Under the pieces are notes generated by a model. The model worked only from the letters and a program-made list of their open reading frames with translations, did no database searches and had not been told where the DNA came from. A DNA stretch of 52,303 nt from Nocardia brasiliensis NBRC 14402 (GTDB lineage: Bacteria; Actinomycetota; Actinomycetes; Mycobacteriales; Mycobacteriaceae), in assembly GCF_000308475.2 (NCBI RefSeq), contig NZ_BAFT02000071.1, positions 1-52,303 of the forward strand, in the 5' to 3' direction. The position numbers and the translations under genes are program-made. Shown here in pieces: positions 15,661 through 23,787 of the stretch (the first letter of the stretch is position 1; the number at the start of each line of letters is the position of its first letter).

Positions 15661-15938
15661 CACTGGTTCTCCTGTTCCCATTTTTCGAACTCGGTTACCT
15701 GCTCCGGGCTCATCGGGCGAGCGGCGACGATCTGCCATTGCCAGGACTCGGCCTGCCGCAAACCGACGATCAGCGGCCGGCCTGCCGCGGTACGGCCCCA
15801 GATGGTGAGCAGCTGGATGCCTTCGACGCCGCGACCACGGCGGGGCCATCGTCGTTGTCTGGTCAGCACCTGCATCACCTCGTCCGGCGTGATCCCGATG
15901 AGCATGTCCAGTGCCCAGTCAGGCCACTCGAAACCCAC
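15660..15938 (-). CDS. Small BrnT-like toxin candidate
   Basis: The 92-residue protein starts GFEWPDWALDMLIG, contains IWGRTAAGRPLIVGL, and ends WQIVAARPMSPEQVTEFEKW. This layout resembles BrnT and other RelE-like toxins, whose tail reads A-R-x-M-(S/T)-P-E-E. Catalytic residues cannot be confirmed by eye. GTG 15938 is preferred over ATG 15947: TATTAT ends 7 nt upstream, giving a leaderless mRNA and a family-like N-terminus. It precedes a ribbon-helix-helix gene with overlapping stop and start. Confidence 0.65.
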   Translation of the reverse strand: MGFEWPDWALDMLIGITPDEVMQVLTRQRRWPRRGRGVEGIQLLTIWGRTAAGRPLIVGLRQAESWQWQIVAARPMSPEQVTEFEKWEQENQ

Positions 15939-15946
15939 AGACAACA

Positions 15947-15962
15947 TAATACGCGCGTAGTA
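15947..15962. promoter_or_regulatory. Palindromic operator over the -10 of the toxin-antitoxin pair
   Basis: TAATACGCGCGTAGTA has one mismatch as a 16-bp palindrome and contains the perfect TACGCGCGTA (15950-15959). On the minus strand TATTAT (15951-15946) serves as -10, so a bound repressor would cover it. This fits autoregulation by a ribbon-helix-helix antitoxin. Confidence 0.6.
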
Positions 15963-16007
15963 CGCCGAAAGGGAGCGAGCTACCCGGGACGACGAGCGTG
16001 GCGAAAT

Positions 16008-16907
16008 TCAGGGCCGGATCGCGGTCACCAGGCGTACCAGCGCGGGCAGTACCGGTGCGTCCGAGGTGGGCGCGCCGATGTCCCGGCCCACCGCGGCCAG
16101 GTAGTCCGGCAGGGTGCGACCCGCCGTGTGCCAACCGTGCGCGCCGAACCACTGCGCCGCGTCACTGCGCTGTTCGTTGTAGATCAGGTGCACCCAGTCG
16201 GCGCCGCCGTTCAACGGAAGTTCCGGTTGCTCAGCGAGTGCGGCGCGGGTCGGTTCGGGTACGACGTCCAGTTCCTCGATGGCGACCCGGCTGCCGGGAG
16301 CGCTGATCAGGGTGATGTGCTCGAAAAGCTGATCCACCGCGACGGCGGGCAGATAGGGCAGCAGCCCCTCGACCAGCCACGCGGTCGGGGCGGTCACGTC
16401 GAAACCCTTCGCGCGCAACGCCTTCGGCCAGTCCTCGCGCAGATCGACCGGCACCTCGCGACGTTCGGCGCGCGGCTCGTCGCCGTGGGCGGCCAAGGTC
16501 TGCTGTTTGAACGCCAGCACGCTGGGTTGATCCAGTTCGTAGACGACGGTGCCGTCGGGCCAGGGCAGCCGATAGGCGCGCGCGTCGAGGCCGGCGGCCA
16601 GGATGACGACCTGCCGGACCCCGGCCGCGGACGCCGCGGCGCAGTAGTCGTCGAAATACTTGGTCCTGGCTTCCAGGAAGGTCTGGAAGACCTCGCCGAA
16701 TCCGGGCGCGAGCAGCGGCTGGTCCGGAGCTTTGCCGTCGAGCAGGTCCGCCCATTCCGCGCCGGCGGCGCGGAGGAAGATCTCGGCGAACGGATCGACC
16801 GCCAACGGGTCGGGTCGCCGACCGGCGAGTGCGCGGGCCGCGGCGACGAACAACGCGGTGGACCCGACGCTGGTGGTGATGTCCCAGGTATCTCCCTCGG
16901 TACGCAC
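16008..16907 (-). CDS. Class I SAM-dependent methyltransferase, Rv0281-like
   Basis: The 299-residue protein belongs to the mycobacterial-type putative methyltransferase family. Its N-terminus RTEGDTWDITTSVGSTALFV and VVILAAGLDARAYRLPWP (SAM site) closely follow what I recall of M. tuberculosis Rv0281 and relatives. VYELDQP is the acidic end of strand 2 and AWLVEGLLPYLP is also conserved. GTG 16907 gives the Rv0281-like start. The GGGAGG upstream is too far (13 nt), but TACCTT lies 7 nt upstream, so a leaderless mRNA is likely. The family is related to leucine carboxyl methyltransferases; the substrate is unknown. Confidence 0.92.
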   Translation of the reverse strand: MRTEGDTWDITTSVGSTALFVAAARALAGRRPDPLAVDPFAEIFLRAAGAEWADLLDGKAPDQPLLAPGFGEVFQTFLEARTKYFDDYCAAASAAGVRQVVILAAGLDARAYRLPWPDGTVVYELDQPSVLAFKQQTLAAHGDEPRAERREVPVDLREDWPKALRAKGFDVTAPTAWLVEGLLPYLPAVAVDQLFEHITLISAPGSRVAIEELDVVPEPTRAALAEQPELPLNGGADWVHLIYNEQRSDAAQWFGAHGWHTAGRTLPDYLAAVGRDIGAPTSDAPVLPALVRLVTAIRP

Positions 16908-17005
16908 GATCGCCAAGGTACCTCCCGAATGGAAATAGTGCACTAACCGGTCTGTTATCCGCCGGGGCGGCGGAAATCCACCTGCGTCGGGCGCGCGGGC
17001 ACTGG

Positions 17006-17021
17006 TAGAACTTGTCGCGTG
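17006..17021 (+). promoter_or_regulatory. Leaderless promoter -10 of the second APH-fold kinase
   Basis: TAGAAC (17006-17011) lies 7 nt before GTG 17019. The preceding GGGCGCGCG block and CTGGTAGAACT match the promoter at 14370-14386. Confidence 0.5.
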
Positions 17022-17900
17022 GTTTACGTCGAGATCCCGCTGACCGAGGACATCAGAGCGGCCGTCGCGGCCGAATGGGGGCACAAAGGCGACGGCGTAC
17101 GGCTTTTCGGCGGCGAGGAGTCCGCGGCCTACCGGGTGGGCGACGTGGTCGTCCGGATCGGCCCGCAGGACCGCGATCCGGCGCAGCTCGAATGGTGCAA
17201 CGGCATCGCCGCCGCGGCGGCCCGTCAGGTTCCGGAGGCGGTCGCGCCGCTGGCGCGTGCCGACGGTTCGACCGTGTACGTGGTCGCGGGTCGTCCGATC
17301 ACGGTGTGGCCCTTCATCGAAGGCGAGTGGGCGAGTAGCGAAGATCCGGTGCAGCGCGAGGAGGCGGCCGTGCTGCTGGCACGGGTGCACCGCGCGCTGG
17401 CCGAGCACCGGCCGCCGCCGCGGCCGACCCGATCGTTCCTGGAGATCGGACTGGACGGTGCACCGTCGGCGGAACTGCCGGACCCCGACCTGGACCGCTG
17501 GCTCGCCGACTTCACCCGCGCCGCGCGCCCGCAGCCGCTGCACGGGGACTACTACGAGGGCAATCTGCTCGCGCGCGCCGGTCACGTCACCGCGGTGCTC
17601 GACTGGGACGAAGCGCTCGTCGCCCCGCCCGAGGTCGAACTGGCCTCCGCCGCATTGGAATTCGGTGACGAGTACGGCCGCGACCTGTCCGGCGTCCGGG
17701 CGTTCGTCGAGACCTATCACGCGGCGGGCGGCACCGCGGTCCCCTTCGACGAGGTGGCCCTGGCACAGCTGATGCGGCACCGCTTACGCAGAGAGGCAGT
17801 CTATTTCGACCTCGCGGTCGCCCGCGGCGTCGAGCATGACGCGGACGACCTCGAGTACCACCGAGAGCGGGTGGCCGCCTTCCATCGACTCCGCCCCTGA
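17019..17900 (+). CDS. Aminoglycoside phosphotransferase / homoserine kinase type II-fold protein
   Basis: The 293-residue protein has the APH fold: N-lobe AAYRVGDVVVRIGP, hinge ITVWPFIEGEW, catalytic loop PLHGDYYEGNLL, and VLDWDEALVAPPEVELA with the metal-binding Asp. It is distinct from the kinase at 14392, but both sit behind near-identical leaderless promoters. It is divergent from the methyltransferase gene and nearly abuts the convergent GH20 gene (4-bp gap). The substrate is unknown; homoserine-kinase-like or antibiotic-modifying roles are both possible. Confidence 0.88.
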   Translation: MVYVEIPLTEDIRAAVAAEWGHKGDGVRLFGGEESAAYRVGDVVVRIGPQDRDPAQLEWCNGIAAAAARQVPEAVAPLARADGSTVYVVAGRPITVWPFIEGEWASSEDPVQREEAAVLLARVHRALAEHRPPPRPTRSFLEIGLDGAPSAELPDPDLDRWLADFTRAARPQPLHGDYYEGNLLARAGHVTAVLDWDEALVAPPEVELASAALEFGDEYGRDLSGVRAFVETYHAAGGTAVPFDEVALAQLMRHRLRREAVYFDLAVARGVEHDADDLEYHRERVAAFHRLRP

Positions 17901-17904
17901 GCGT

Positions 17905-19305
17905 TCAGCGCGGCCGGTGCGCGGAACTGGGGACGTCGGGCCGGGTCTGCCACGGGTGCGGCCCGTCGAGCGGCCGATACTCCACCCCGAGGGCGTCGAG
18001 GCGAGGGAGATGGTGCTCGCGGAGCCGGGTCAGGAACTCGGCGAGGTCGCGATCGGCTGGGCTCCAAGCGGTTTCGGCGATCGCGCAGAGCCGCGGGAAG
18101 GCCGCGTAGTCGACCCGCCGCACGGTGTCGAGGTGCTCGCTCCAGATCTGGGCTTGCAGGCCGATGACGCCGGGCCCGGTGTAGGCGGGCTCGTAGCTGT
18201 ACATGTCTTCGAGCGTGCGCAGGTAGCCGACCGGGATGGGTTCGTCCGGGTGATCGGACTGCCGATGATCGAGGTAGACCTGATCTTCCGGGCACAGCAC
18301 GACCTCGTGGCCCGCCTTGGCGGCCCGCTCGGCCGCGGCCTCGTCACGCCAGGCCCCGATCACCATCGGCGGCAGCTCGCCGGCGTCGAGGACCTCGTCC
18401 CAGCCGAGCGCCCGCCGCCCCTGGGTCGTCAGATAGGCGGCCAGGTCGGCGACGAAACGACCGTGCGCCGGGGTCGCACCGGGCACCTCGTCACCACCGA
18501 GGCCGATGACCGGTGCGGGGAAAAGGGTGAGCACGTGGTCGAAGACGCGGCGGAAGAACGCCATGGTGTCCGGTGTCGGATCGAGCAGCGGGGTGCTGAC
18601 GCCCCACGAAGTCCATACCTCCCACTGCTTTTCGGGATCGGGACCGAGTTCGGGATAGGCGGCGAGCAGCGCCCGCGCATGACCGGGCACGTCGATTTCC
18701 GGTATCACGGTGATCGCGCGTTCCGCGGCGTAGGCCACGATCTCCCGGAGGTCGTCGTCGGTGTAGTAGCCGCCGTGCGGGCGTCCGTCCCGTTCCGGGC
18801 CGTCGTGCCTGCCGACCATCGATCCGCTTCGCCACGAAGCGACCTCGGTCAATCGCGGATAGCCCGGCACCGCGAATCGCCAGCCCTGGTCGTCGGTCAG
18901 GTGCAGGTGCAGGACGTTGAGTTTGTGCGCGGCCAGCAGGTCGAGGAACCGCAGCACCTCGGCCTTGGTCCGGAAGTTCCGGGCGACGTCGAGCAGGCAA
19001 CCGCGCCAAGCGAAGCGCGGATAGTCTTCGACGACACCACACGGCACCGACAGCTCCCGTCCGCCGATCGGGGCGGCCCGCAACGCTTCCGGACCGGCGA
19101 GCTGGCGCAGCGTCTGCTCTCCGTAGACCCGGCCCGCGTGATCCGCGGCAGTGAGCGTGATGCCGTCCGGGGTGATCTCCAGTCGGTAGCCCTCGGCCGG
19201 AAGACCTGTGCCGCTGCGGATATCGGCCGTGGCGGGCCATGGACAGGTGCCGGGCATCGGGGTCGCCGAGACCGGGCGGGGGAGCAGGGTGTCGAAACCG
19301 GGCAT
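17905..19305 (-). CDS. Cytoplasmic GH20 beta-N-acetylhexosaminidase (DasD-like)
   Basis: The 466-residue protein has a GH20 b-domain, then the TIM barrel with FAWRGCLLDVARNF, HLHLTDDQGWRF and VIPEIDVPGHARA. The catalytic pair is D272-E273 in LGGDEVPG, where the Asp orients the substrate acetamido group and the Glu is the acid. There is no signal peptide, so it acts on imported N-acetylglucosamine oligosaccharides. It is the last gene of an operon with an ABC importer, its ATG one base after the permease stop. Streptomyces dasABC-dasD has the same order and logic. Confidence 0.93.
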   Translation of the reverse strand: MPGFDTLLPRPVSATPMPGTCPWPATADIRSGTGLPAEGYRLEITPDGITLTAADHAGRVYGEQTLRQLAGPEALRAAPIGGRELSVPCGVVEDYPRFAWRGCLLDVARNFRTKAEVLRFLDLLAAHKLNVLHLHLTDDQGWRFAVPGYPRLTEVASWRSGSMVGRHDGPERDGRPHGGYYTDDDLREIVAYAAERAITVIPEIDVPGHARALLAAYPELGPDPEKQWEVWTSWGVSTPLLDPTPDTMAFFRRVFDHVLTLFPAPVIGLGGDEVPGATPAHGRFVADLAAYLTTQGRRALGWDEVLDAGELPPMVIGAWRDEAAAERAAKAGHEVVLCPEDQVYLDHRQSDHPDEPIPVGYLRTLEDMYSYEPAYTGPGVIGLQAQIWSEHLDTVRRVDYAAFPRLCAIAETAWSPADRDLAEFLTRLREHHLPRLDALGVEYRPLDGPHPWQTRPDVPSSAHRPR

Positions 19306-19306
19306 G

Positions 19307-20173
19307 TCAGCCTTTCACCGCTCCGCCCAGGCCCGAGACCAGCTTGCGCTGCACCAGGATGAACAGGACGAGAGCCGGAATTGTCATCAGGGTGGAGGCG
19401 GCCATCACCGCGCCCCAGTCGGTGTCCTCGGGCTTGAAGAAGACCAGGATCGCCTGCGGCAGTGTCTGATTCTCGGTTTTGGAGATGATGAACGTTTTCG
19501 CGAACAGGAAGTCGTTCCACGCGTGGATGAACGACAGCACGCTCACCGAGACGAGACCGGGCGCGACGAGCGGCAGCAGGATCTGCCAGGCGAACCGGAT
19601 CCGGCTCGCCCCATCGAGTTTGGCGGCCTCCTCCAGCTCGTCCGGTATCGCGGCGACGAAACCGCGCAGCAGCCAGATCGCCAGCGGCAGGCTGAACACC
19701 AGGTCCACCAGCATGATCGAGCCGAGTTCGTTGAGCCCGAGCGCGGGCACCGTGCCGCCGATCTCGCGCATCAGGAAGAACAGCGGGATCGTCAGCGCCT
19801 CGACCGGAACCATCTGCGCGACCAGGATCATCACCAGCAGCACAGTGCGGCCGCGGAAGCGGAACCGGGTCAGTGCCACCGCGGACAGAAACGACAGCAG
19901 CAGCGAGAACAGCACCACCACAACGGCAATCAGCAAGCTGTTCAGGAAGAAGCGGCCGAACCCGTTCATCGAGAGCACCCGGCTGAAACTGTCCAGGCTC
20001 GGCGCGAGGGTCCACGGCTTGGGATCGGCCGATTGGATCTCACCCGGCGGCTTGATCGCCGAGAGCACCATCCAGTACAGCGGGAAGGCGACCAGGCCCG
20101 CGATCACCACCGTGACAGCCTCGGCGATCAGGCGGCCCGGTTTGCGCGGGGTGCGGCGCACCGTTGTCGTCAC
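19307..20173 (-). CDS. ABC sugar transporter permease (MalG/DasC type)
   Basis: The 288-residue inner-membrane protein has six predicted helices. Its cytoplasmic EAA loop is ELEEAAKLDGASRIRFAWQI, the ATPase contact of CUT1-family permeases. The N-terminal helix FPLYWMVLSAIKPPGEI is typical of MalG-like subunits. Its GTG overlaps the stop of the upstream permease (GTGA). Together with the lipoprotein and the other permease it forms an importer, probably for N-acetylglucosamine oligosaccharides given the GH20 gene that follows. Confidence 0.92.
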   Translation of the reverse strand: MTTTVRRTPRKPGRLIAEAVTVVIAGLVAFPLYWMVLSAIKPPGEIQSADPKPWTLAPSLDSFSRVLSMNGFGRFFLNSLLIAVVVVLFSLLLSFLSAVALTRFRFRGRTVLLVMILVAQMVPVEALTIPLFFLMREIGGTVPALGLNELGSIMLVDLVFSLPLAIWLLRGFVAAIPDELEEAAKLDGASRIRFAWQILLPLVAPGLVSVSVLSFIHAWNDFLFAKTFIISKTENQTLPQAILVFFKPEDTDWGAVMAASTLMTIPALVLFILVQRKLVSGLGGAVKG

Positions 20174-21129
20174 ACCCACTTCGTGCTCCTGCGCTGGGAC
20201 CGGACATAGAGGCCGGTGATCGACAACAGCAACAGCGTCATCAGGACTCCGATCGCGGAGCCGAGCCCGTATTCCTGCCCGGCGAAAGCTTTTTGGTAGG
20301 CGTAGACGTTGAGCACCAGGTTCCGCCCGGCCACGCCGCCGCCATTGGTCATCACGTAGATCTGGGTGAACACCTTGAAGTCCCAGATGATCGACTGCAC
20401 CGTCGCGATCAGCAGCAGCGGGCGCAGCATCGGCAGGATCACCGAGCGGGCCGAGCGCCACGCGGACGCGCCGTCCAGCGCCGCGGCCTCGAGCACCTCT
20501 TCCGGGATGGCCTTGATGCCCGCGTACATCGTCACCATGACGAACGGGAACGAGCACCAGATCACCTCGGCGGCAACCACACCGAACGCGCTGAGGGTGC
20601 CGAAGGTCCACGAGTGGCCCTCCATCGAGCGCAACCCGAGGCCGGACAGCGCCTCGTTCACCACACCGAAGTCGGTGTCGAACAGGAAAAGCCAGACATA
20701 GGAGCCCGCCATGGCCGGGGTCGCCCACGCGCCGAGCGCCGCGAGGAACAGCAGCATCCGCGGCAGCGGCCGGACCCGGGTGGCGAGCACCGCCAGCGCC
20801 GTGCCGACCACCAGCCCGCCGATCACGCAGACTCCGCCGAACACGAAGGTGTTGGCGAGCACGATCCAGAACTGACTGTCGGCGAGCAGTTCTCGATAGT
20901 TGCCGAGGCCGACGAACTCCAGCGGCGCGGCGCCCGTCGCCTGCGCCTGCCCGTAGTCGTAGAACGAAATGAGCACGATCTGATAGATCGGGTACACCAG
21001 CACGGCGGCGAGCAGGAGGCCCGCGGGCGCGAGATAGAGCCAGGCGGCGATCGTGTCCCGGCGCAGCCTGCGTGGTTTCGGCGCGATGCGCGGCGCCGGT
21101 GCGGTAGTCGGTAGTTCTCGAATAGCCAT
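20170..21129 (-). CDS. ABC sugar transporter permease (MalF/DasB type)
   Basis: The 319-residue protein has a basic N-terminus, then AAWLYLAPAGLLLAAVLVYP and five further helices. The EAA loop is EVLEAAALDGASAWRSARSV, as in CUT1 permeases. AGGTAGG precedes the ATG. It lies 6 bp after the substrate-binding lipoprotein gene and overlaps the second permease gene. No ATP-binding subunit is encoded in the operon. In Streptomyces such importers share the ATPase MsiK, and I infer the same here. Confidence 0.92.
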   Translation of the reverse strand: MAIRELPTTAPAPRIAPKPRRLRRDTIAAWLYLAPAGLLLAAVLVYPIYQIVLISFYDYGQAQATGAAPLEFVGLGNYRELLADSQFWIVLANTFVFGGVCVIGGLVVGTALAVLATRVRPLPRMLLFLAALGAWATPAMAGSYVWLFLFDTDFGVVNEALSGLGLRSMEGHSWTFGTLSAFGVVAAEVIWCSFPFVMVTMYAGIKAIPEEVLEAAALDGASAWRSARSVILPMLRPLLLIATVQSIIWDFKVFTQIYVMTNGGGVAGRNLVLNVYAYQKAFAGQEYGLGSAIGVLMTLLLLSITGLYVRSQRRSTKWV

Positions 21130-21135
21130 GTGTGC

Positions 21136-22455
21136 CTACCTGAATGCCTTGTTCATCACGGCGGCGGCCGCATTGAGTGCCGCTCCCGGGGCCTTGCTGC
21201 CCGTGGCGATCTGCTGCACCGCGGTCGGCAGCACGTTCTGGCTGTCGATCTTGGACCAGGCCGGGGTGCTCGGCACGAACTTCGTTCCGGCACCGAGCGA
21301 CTCGACGAACGGGGCGAGGAACGGGTCGTTCGCGGCGAGCTGCCGCTGCACGCCGGCCAGGGTCGGCAGGTTGCCCATCGCGCGGTACATCTTTTCCTGA
21401 TACCGTGCCCCGCCCAGCAATTCGATGAAATCGCGGGCGAGGCCGCGGTGCTTGCTCGCCCGGAACACGCCCAGCAGATTGCCGCCAGCGAACGCCGGTG
21501 CGACCGAACCGCTTTGGACGCCGGGCAGCGGAACCACCGCGTACTTGCCCTTGGCCGCGCCCTGTTCGACCGCCTTGCGGTTGAAGTCGCCGCCGACCGT
21601 CATCGCGGCCTTGCCGCCCGCGAACGCCTGGACGCTCTGCGTCCCGGTGAAGTCGACGCACTGGGCGGGCGGGCAGATGTCGTCGCGGATGAGCTCCGCG
21701 TAGCGGGTGACGCCTTCCTCGGCCCGATCGGAGTTGATCGTCGAATTCCACATCGTGCCGTCGTACTCGGCGATCTCGCCGCCGTGTGCCCAGAGGAACG
21801 GCAGCATCGCGAAGGTGTACTTGCCGCCCACCGAAATCCCGTACAGCTCAGGCTTGGCCGCGCGAATGCGCCTCGCGGTCTCGGTGAGTTCGGCCAGCGT
21901 GCCAGGCGGTCGCAGGCCGAGTTCGGCGAAGATGTCAGTGCGGTAGTACAGCGCCCGGATGCCCGTGTACCAGGGCAGGCCGTAGACCTTGCCGCCCGAT
22001 TTCGCGGTGTCCAGCACCGAGGGCACCAGGTCCTTGCCCTCCGGCCAGGCCGCGAGATCGGCGGTGAGATCCGCGAACGCGCCGCTCACCGCGTAGCCCG
22101 CGAGGTCGGTGTTGCCGAACTCGGCGACGTCGGGCGCGCTGGCCGGATCGTTGAAGGCGCCGGCGAACTTCTCCGCTCGGGCCGCGACCGGTACCCACTG
22201 CACGTCGACGCGCACATCGGGCCTGGTCGCGGTGAACTCGGCGATCGCCTCGTCGATCACGGCTTCCTTCGGCGCGCGCGTCGCCTCGTCGAAGAGCCAC
22301 ACGCGCACGGTCCCGGTCTGCTCGTCGCCGCCGATCCCGGCCGGATCGGACTGTACCGGTGCGCAACCCGCGAGCAGCAGGACCGCGGCCGCACCGATGA
22401 GTGCTCGTTGTACTTGCCCGCCAACGGGTTTGGGCCGGAGCCTACGGTGCACCAT
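21136..22455 (-). CDS. ABC sugar-binding lipoprotein (DasA-like)
   Basis: The 439-residue protein has a lipoprotein signal with lipobox LLLAGC at about residues 26-31. A type 1 extracellular sugar-binding fold follows: VRVWLFDEATR, GLPWYTGIRALYYRTDIF, GKAAMTVGGDFNRK and YQEKMYRAMGNLPTL. It should capture an oligosaccharide outside the membrane and hand it to the two permeases. GAAGGA sets the ATG at 22455. An AT-rich cluster of palindromes lies upstream. Chitobiose-like substrates are inferred from the GH20 partner, not from the binding site. Confidence 0.92.
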   Translation of the reverse strand: MVHRRLRPKPVGGQVQRALIGAAAVLLLAGCAPVQSDPAGIGGDEQTGTVRVWLFDEATRAPKEAVIDEAIAEFTATRPDVRVDVQWVPVAARAEKFAGAFNDPASAPDVAEFGNTDLAGYAVSGAFADLTADLAAWPEGKDLVPSVLDTAKSGGKVYGLPWYTGIRALYYRTDIFAELGLRPPGTLAELTETARRIRAAKPELYGISVGGKYTFAMLPFLWAHGGEIAEYDGTMWNSTINSDRAEEGVTRYAELIRDDICPPAQCVDFTGTQSVQAFAGGKAAMTVGGDFNRKAVEQGAAKGKYAVVPLPGVQSGSVAPAFAGGNLLGVFRASKHRGLARDFIELLGGARYQEKMYRAMGNLPTLAGVQRQLAANDPFLAPFVESLGAGTKFVPSTPAWSKIDSQNVLPTAVQQIATGSKAPGAALNAAAAVMNKAFR

Positions 22456-22483
22456 CGATTTCCTTCGGAGAGCCACTTCGTTG

Positions 22484-22524
22484 TGTTGCAATATATGCAA
22501 CGCATATTGCGTTGTGTGCCACAA
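22484..22524. promoter_or_regulatory. AT-rich multi-palindrome operator upstream of the sugar importer operon
   Basis: This stretch stands out in a GC-rich window. It holds TTGCA-ATATA-TGCAA (22486-22500), ATATGC-AAC-GCATAT (22493-22507), CGCA-TAT-TGCG (22501-22511) and TTGTG-TGC-CACAA (22512-22524). GCAATAT (22488-22494) also pairs with ATATTGC (22504-22510). The DasR consensus ACTGGTCTAGACCAGT is not seen. A LacI- or ROK-type repressor encoded elsewhere is plausible. Confidence 0.6.
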
Positions 22525-23007
22525 TGTTTAGCACCAACGTGGGTCACATTCAAGGGGTTGATGTGACCCAGATCGCACGCGCCGACTGCGGTCGCGACAG
22601 GGTCTTGGCGGGGTGTGCGGGATCAGCGGAGTTGTCGCCCGGACTTCGCGTCGATTCGCGCGACTATGGCGGTTTCATTGTTTGCCGCCTGCGATTCATG
22701 CACTCCGGTGCGGTGCGGACTTCGCGAAACCGGGGATGGTTCGCGTGTTTCTCGGTGATAACGGAGGGTGGCATCTATCCGCGCGGTGGCGATTGGTGGA
22801 ATGGTGCGAGATCCAGGTATTTGCTGCCGAATCGCTACGCCCGCCATTGTGGTAACAGTTCGGTAACGGTGCGATATATGGTCGCCTGGCCAGGTCTAAT
22901 GTTCCACCCTAGCTCTTGCTATGGTGCCAGTGCCGTGAGTATCCGGCCGCTCGAACATACGCTCGGAATTAGGTTGTCACCGACTCTGACCGGGAAAGTG
23001 AAGCGAG
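22525..23007. other. Gene-poor stretch between importer operon and DUF4239-like gene
   Basis: I see no convincing gene in these 483 bases. Sequence features are a tandem GGTAAC (GGTAACAGTTCGGTAAC, 22851-22867) and the perfect palindrome CCTGGCCAGG (22886-22895). The promoter for the rightward operon at 23008 should lie in the last 100 bases. An 80-codon frame beginning MCGISGVVA at 22613 is discussed among the rejected items. Confidence 0.4.
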
Positions 23008-23787
23008 ATGGCTCAGGAATTGCTCGTCGCTATCGGTGCCGCGACCATTGCCGTATCGATATTCGTCGTCGGCGATATGTTGCGGCCGAACACGTGGCGG
23101 CATGTCAGCGACGAATCCGCGAGCACGCTCGCGCTCGACCTGGCCAAGACGTTCTTCACCGCGGTCGTCGCGTTCGTCTTCGTGACGTGCTGGCAGCAGA
23201 ATCAGAACGCCTATGCCCACACCATCACCGAGTCGAAGGGGCTCGTCGACACCTACTGGGCGGCGAAGGCCATGCCGGAGCCGGAGCAGCGCAGGCTCGA
23301 GGCCCAGTTGCGCGCCTACACCGATCAGGTCATCGGTCAGGAATGGCCGATGATGGAGAACGAGAACCGGCTGAGTCCGGCCACCGGCGAGACGCTCAAC
23401 GCGCTGCGGGCCGATGTGGTGTCGCTGCATTCGGCCGATCCGGCCGTGACCGAGGCCAGGTCCCGCGCGCTCGCCGGCATCGATCGGGTCACCCAGGCCA
23501 GGCATGACCGAGCGATCGACGCGGAACGCCGCATTCCCGAATTCCTTTACATCACACTACTTCTCGGTGCCATCATGGTGATGCTGAATCCGGTGCTGTC
23601 CGGCATGCAGGTCACCTGGCGCAGCATCGCGATGACCGCGCTGCTCGGGTTGGTGATCGGCGGCGTCCTGCTCGCCATCCACGACCTGGAGCGGCCGTTC
23701 GCGGGGGCGATCAGGATTCCGCAGGATGCCTTCACCTACGTCCAATCCCACTACGAGGGCACCGTACGCGGGCCCGAGCAGCAATGA
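23008..23787 (+). CDS. DUF4239-like (bestrophin-like) membrane protein
   Basis: The 259-residue protein has two N-terminal helices (about 4-22 and 45-65). A soluble helical region (about 70-175) contains LVDTYWAAKAMPEPEQRRLE and a YTDQVIGQEWPMME segment. Two C-terminal helices follow (about 185-205 and 213-230), ending AIHDLERPFAGAIRI. This arrangement is that of the DUF4239 family, distantly related to bestrophin channels. Its transport or signalling role is unknown. It overlaps the next gene by ATGA, so the two are coupled. Confidence 0.85.
   Translation: MAQELLVAIGAATIAVSIFVVGDMLRPNTWRHVSDESASTLALDLAKTFFTAVVAFVFVTCWQQNQNAYAHTITESKGLVDTYWAAKAMPEPEQRRLEAQLRAYTDQVIGQEWPMMENENRLSPATGETLNALRADVVSLHSADPAVTEARSRALAGIDRVTQARHDRAIDAERRIPEFLYITLLLGAIMVMLNPVLSGMQVTWRSIAMTALLGLVIGGVLLAIHDLERPFAGAIRIPQDAFTYVQSHYEGTVRGPEQQ

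Noticed and set aside
22484..22524. A DasR operator upstream of the Das-like importer.
   Set aside because: The consensus ACTGGTCTAGACCAGT or a close variant is absent; the palindromes here are AT-rich and of another type.
22613..22855. An 80-codon plus-strand frame starting MCGISGVVA, like the N-terminus of class II glutamine amidotransferases (asparagine synthetase).
   Set aside because: Only the first nine residues match; the rest has no amidotransferase motif and the base composition is not coding-like. Probably chance, possibly a tiny remnant.
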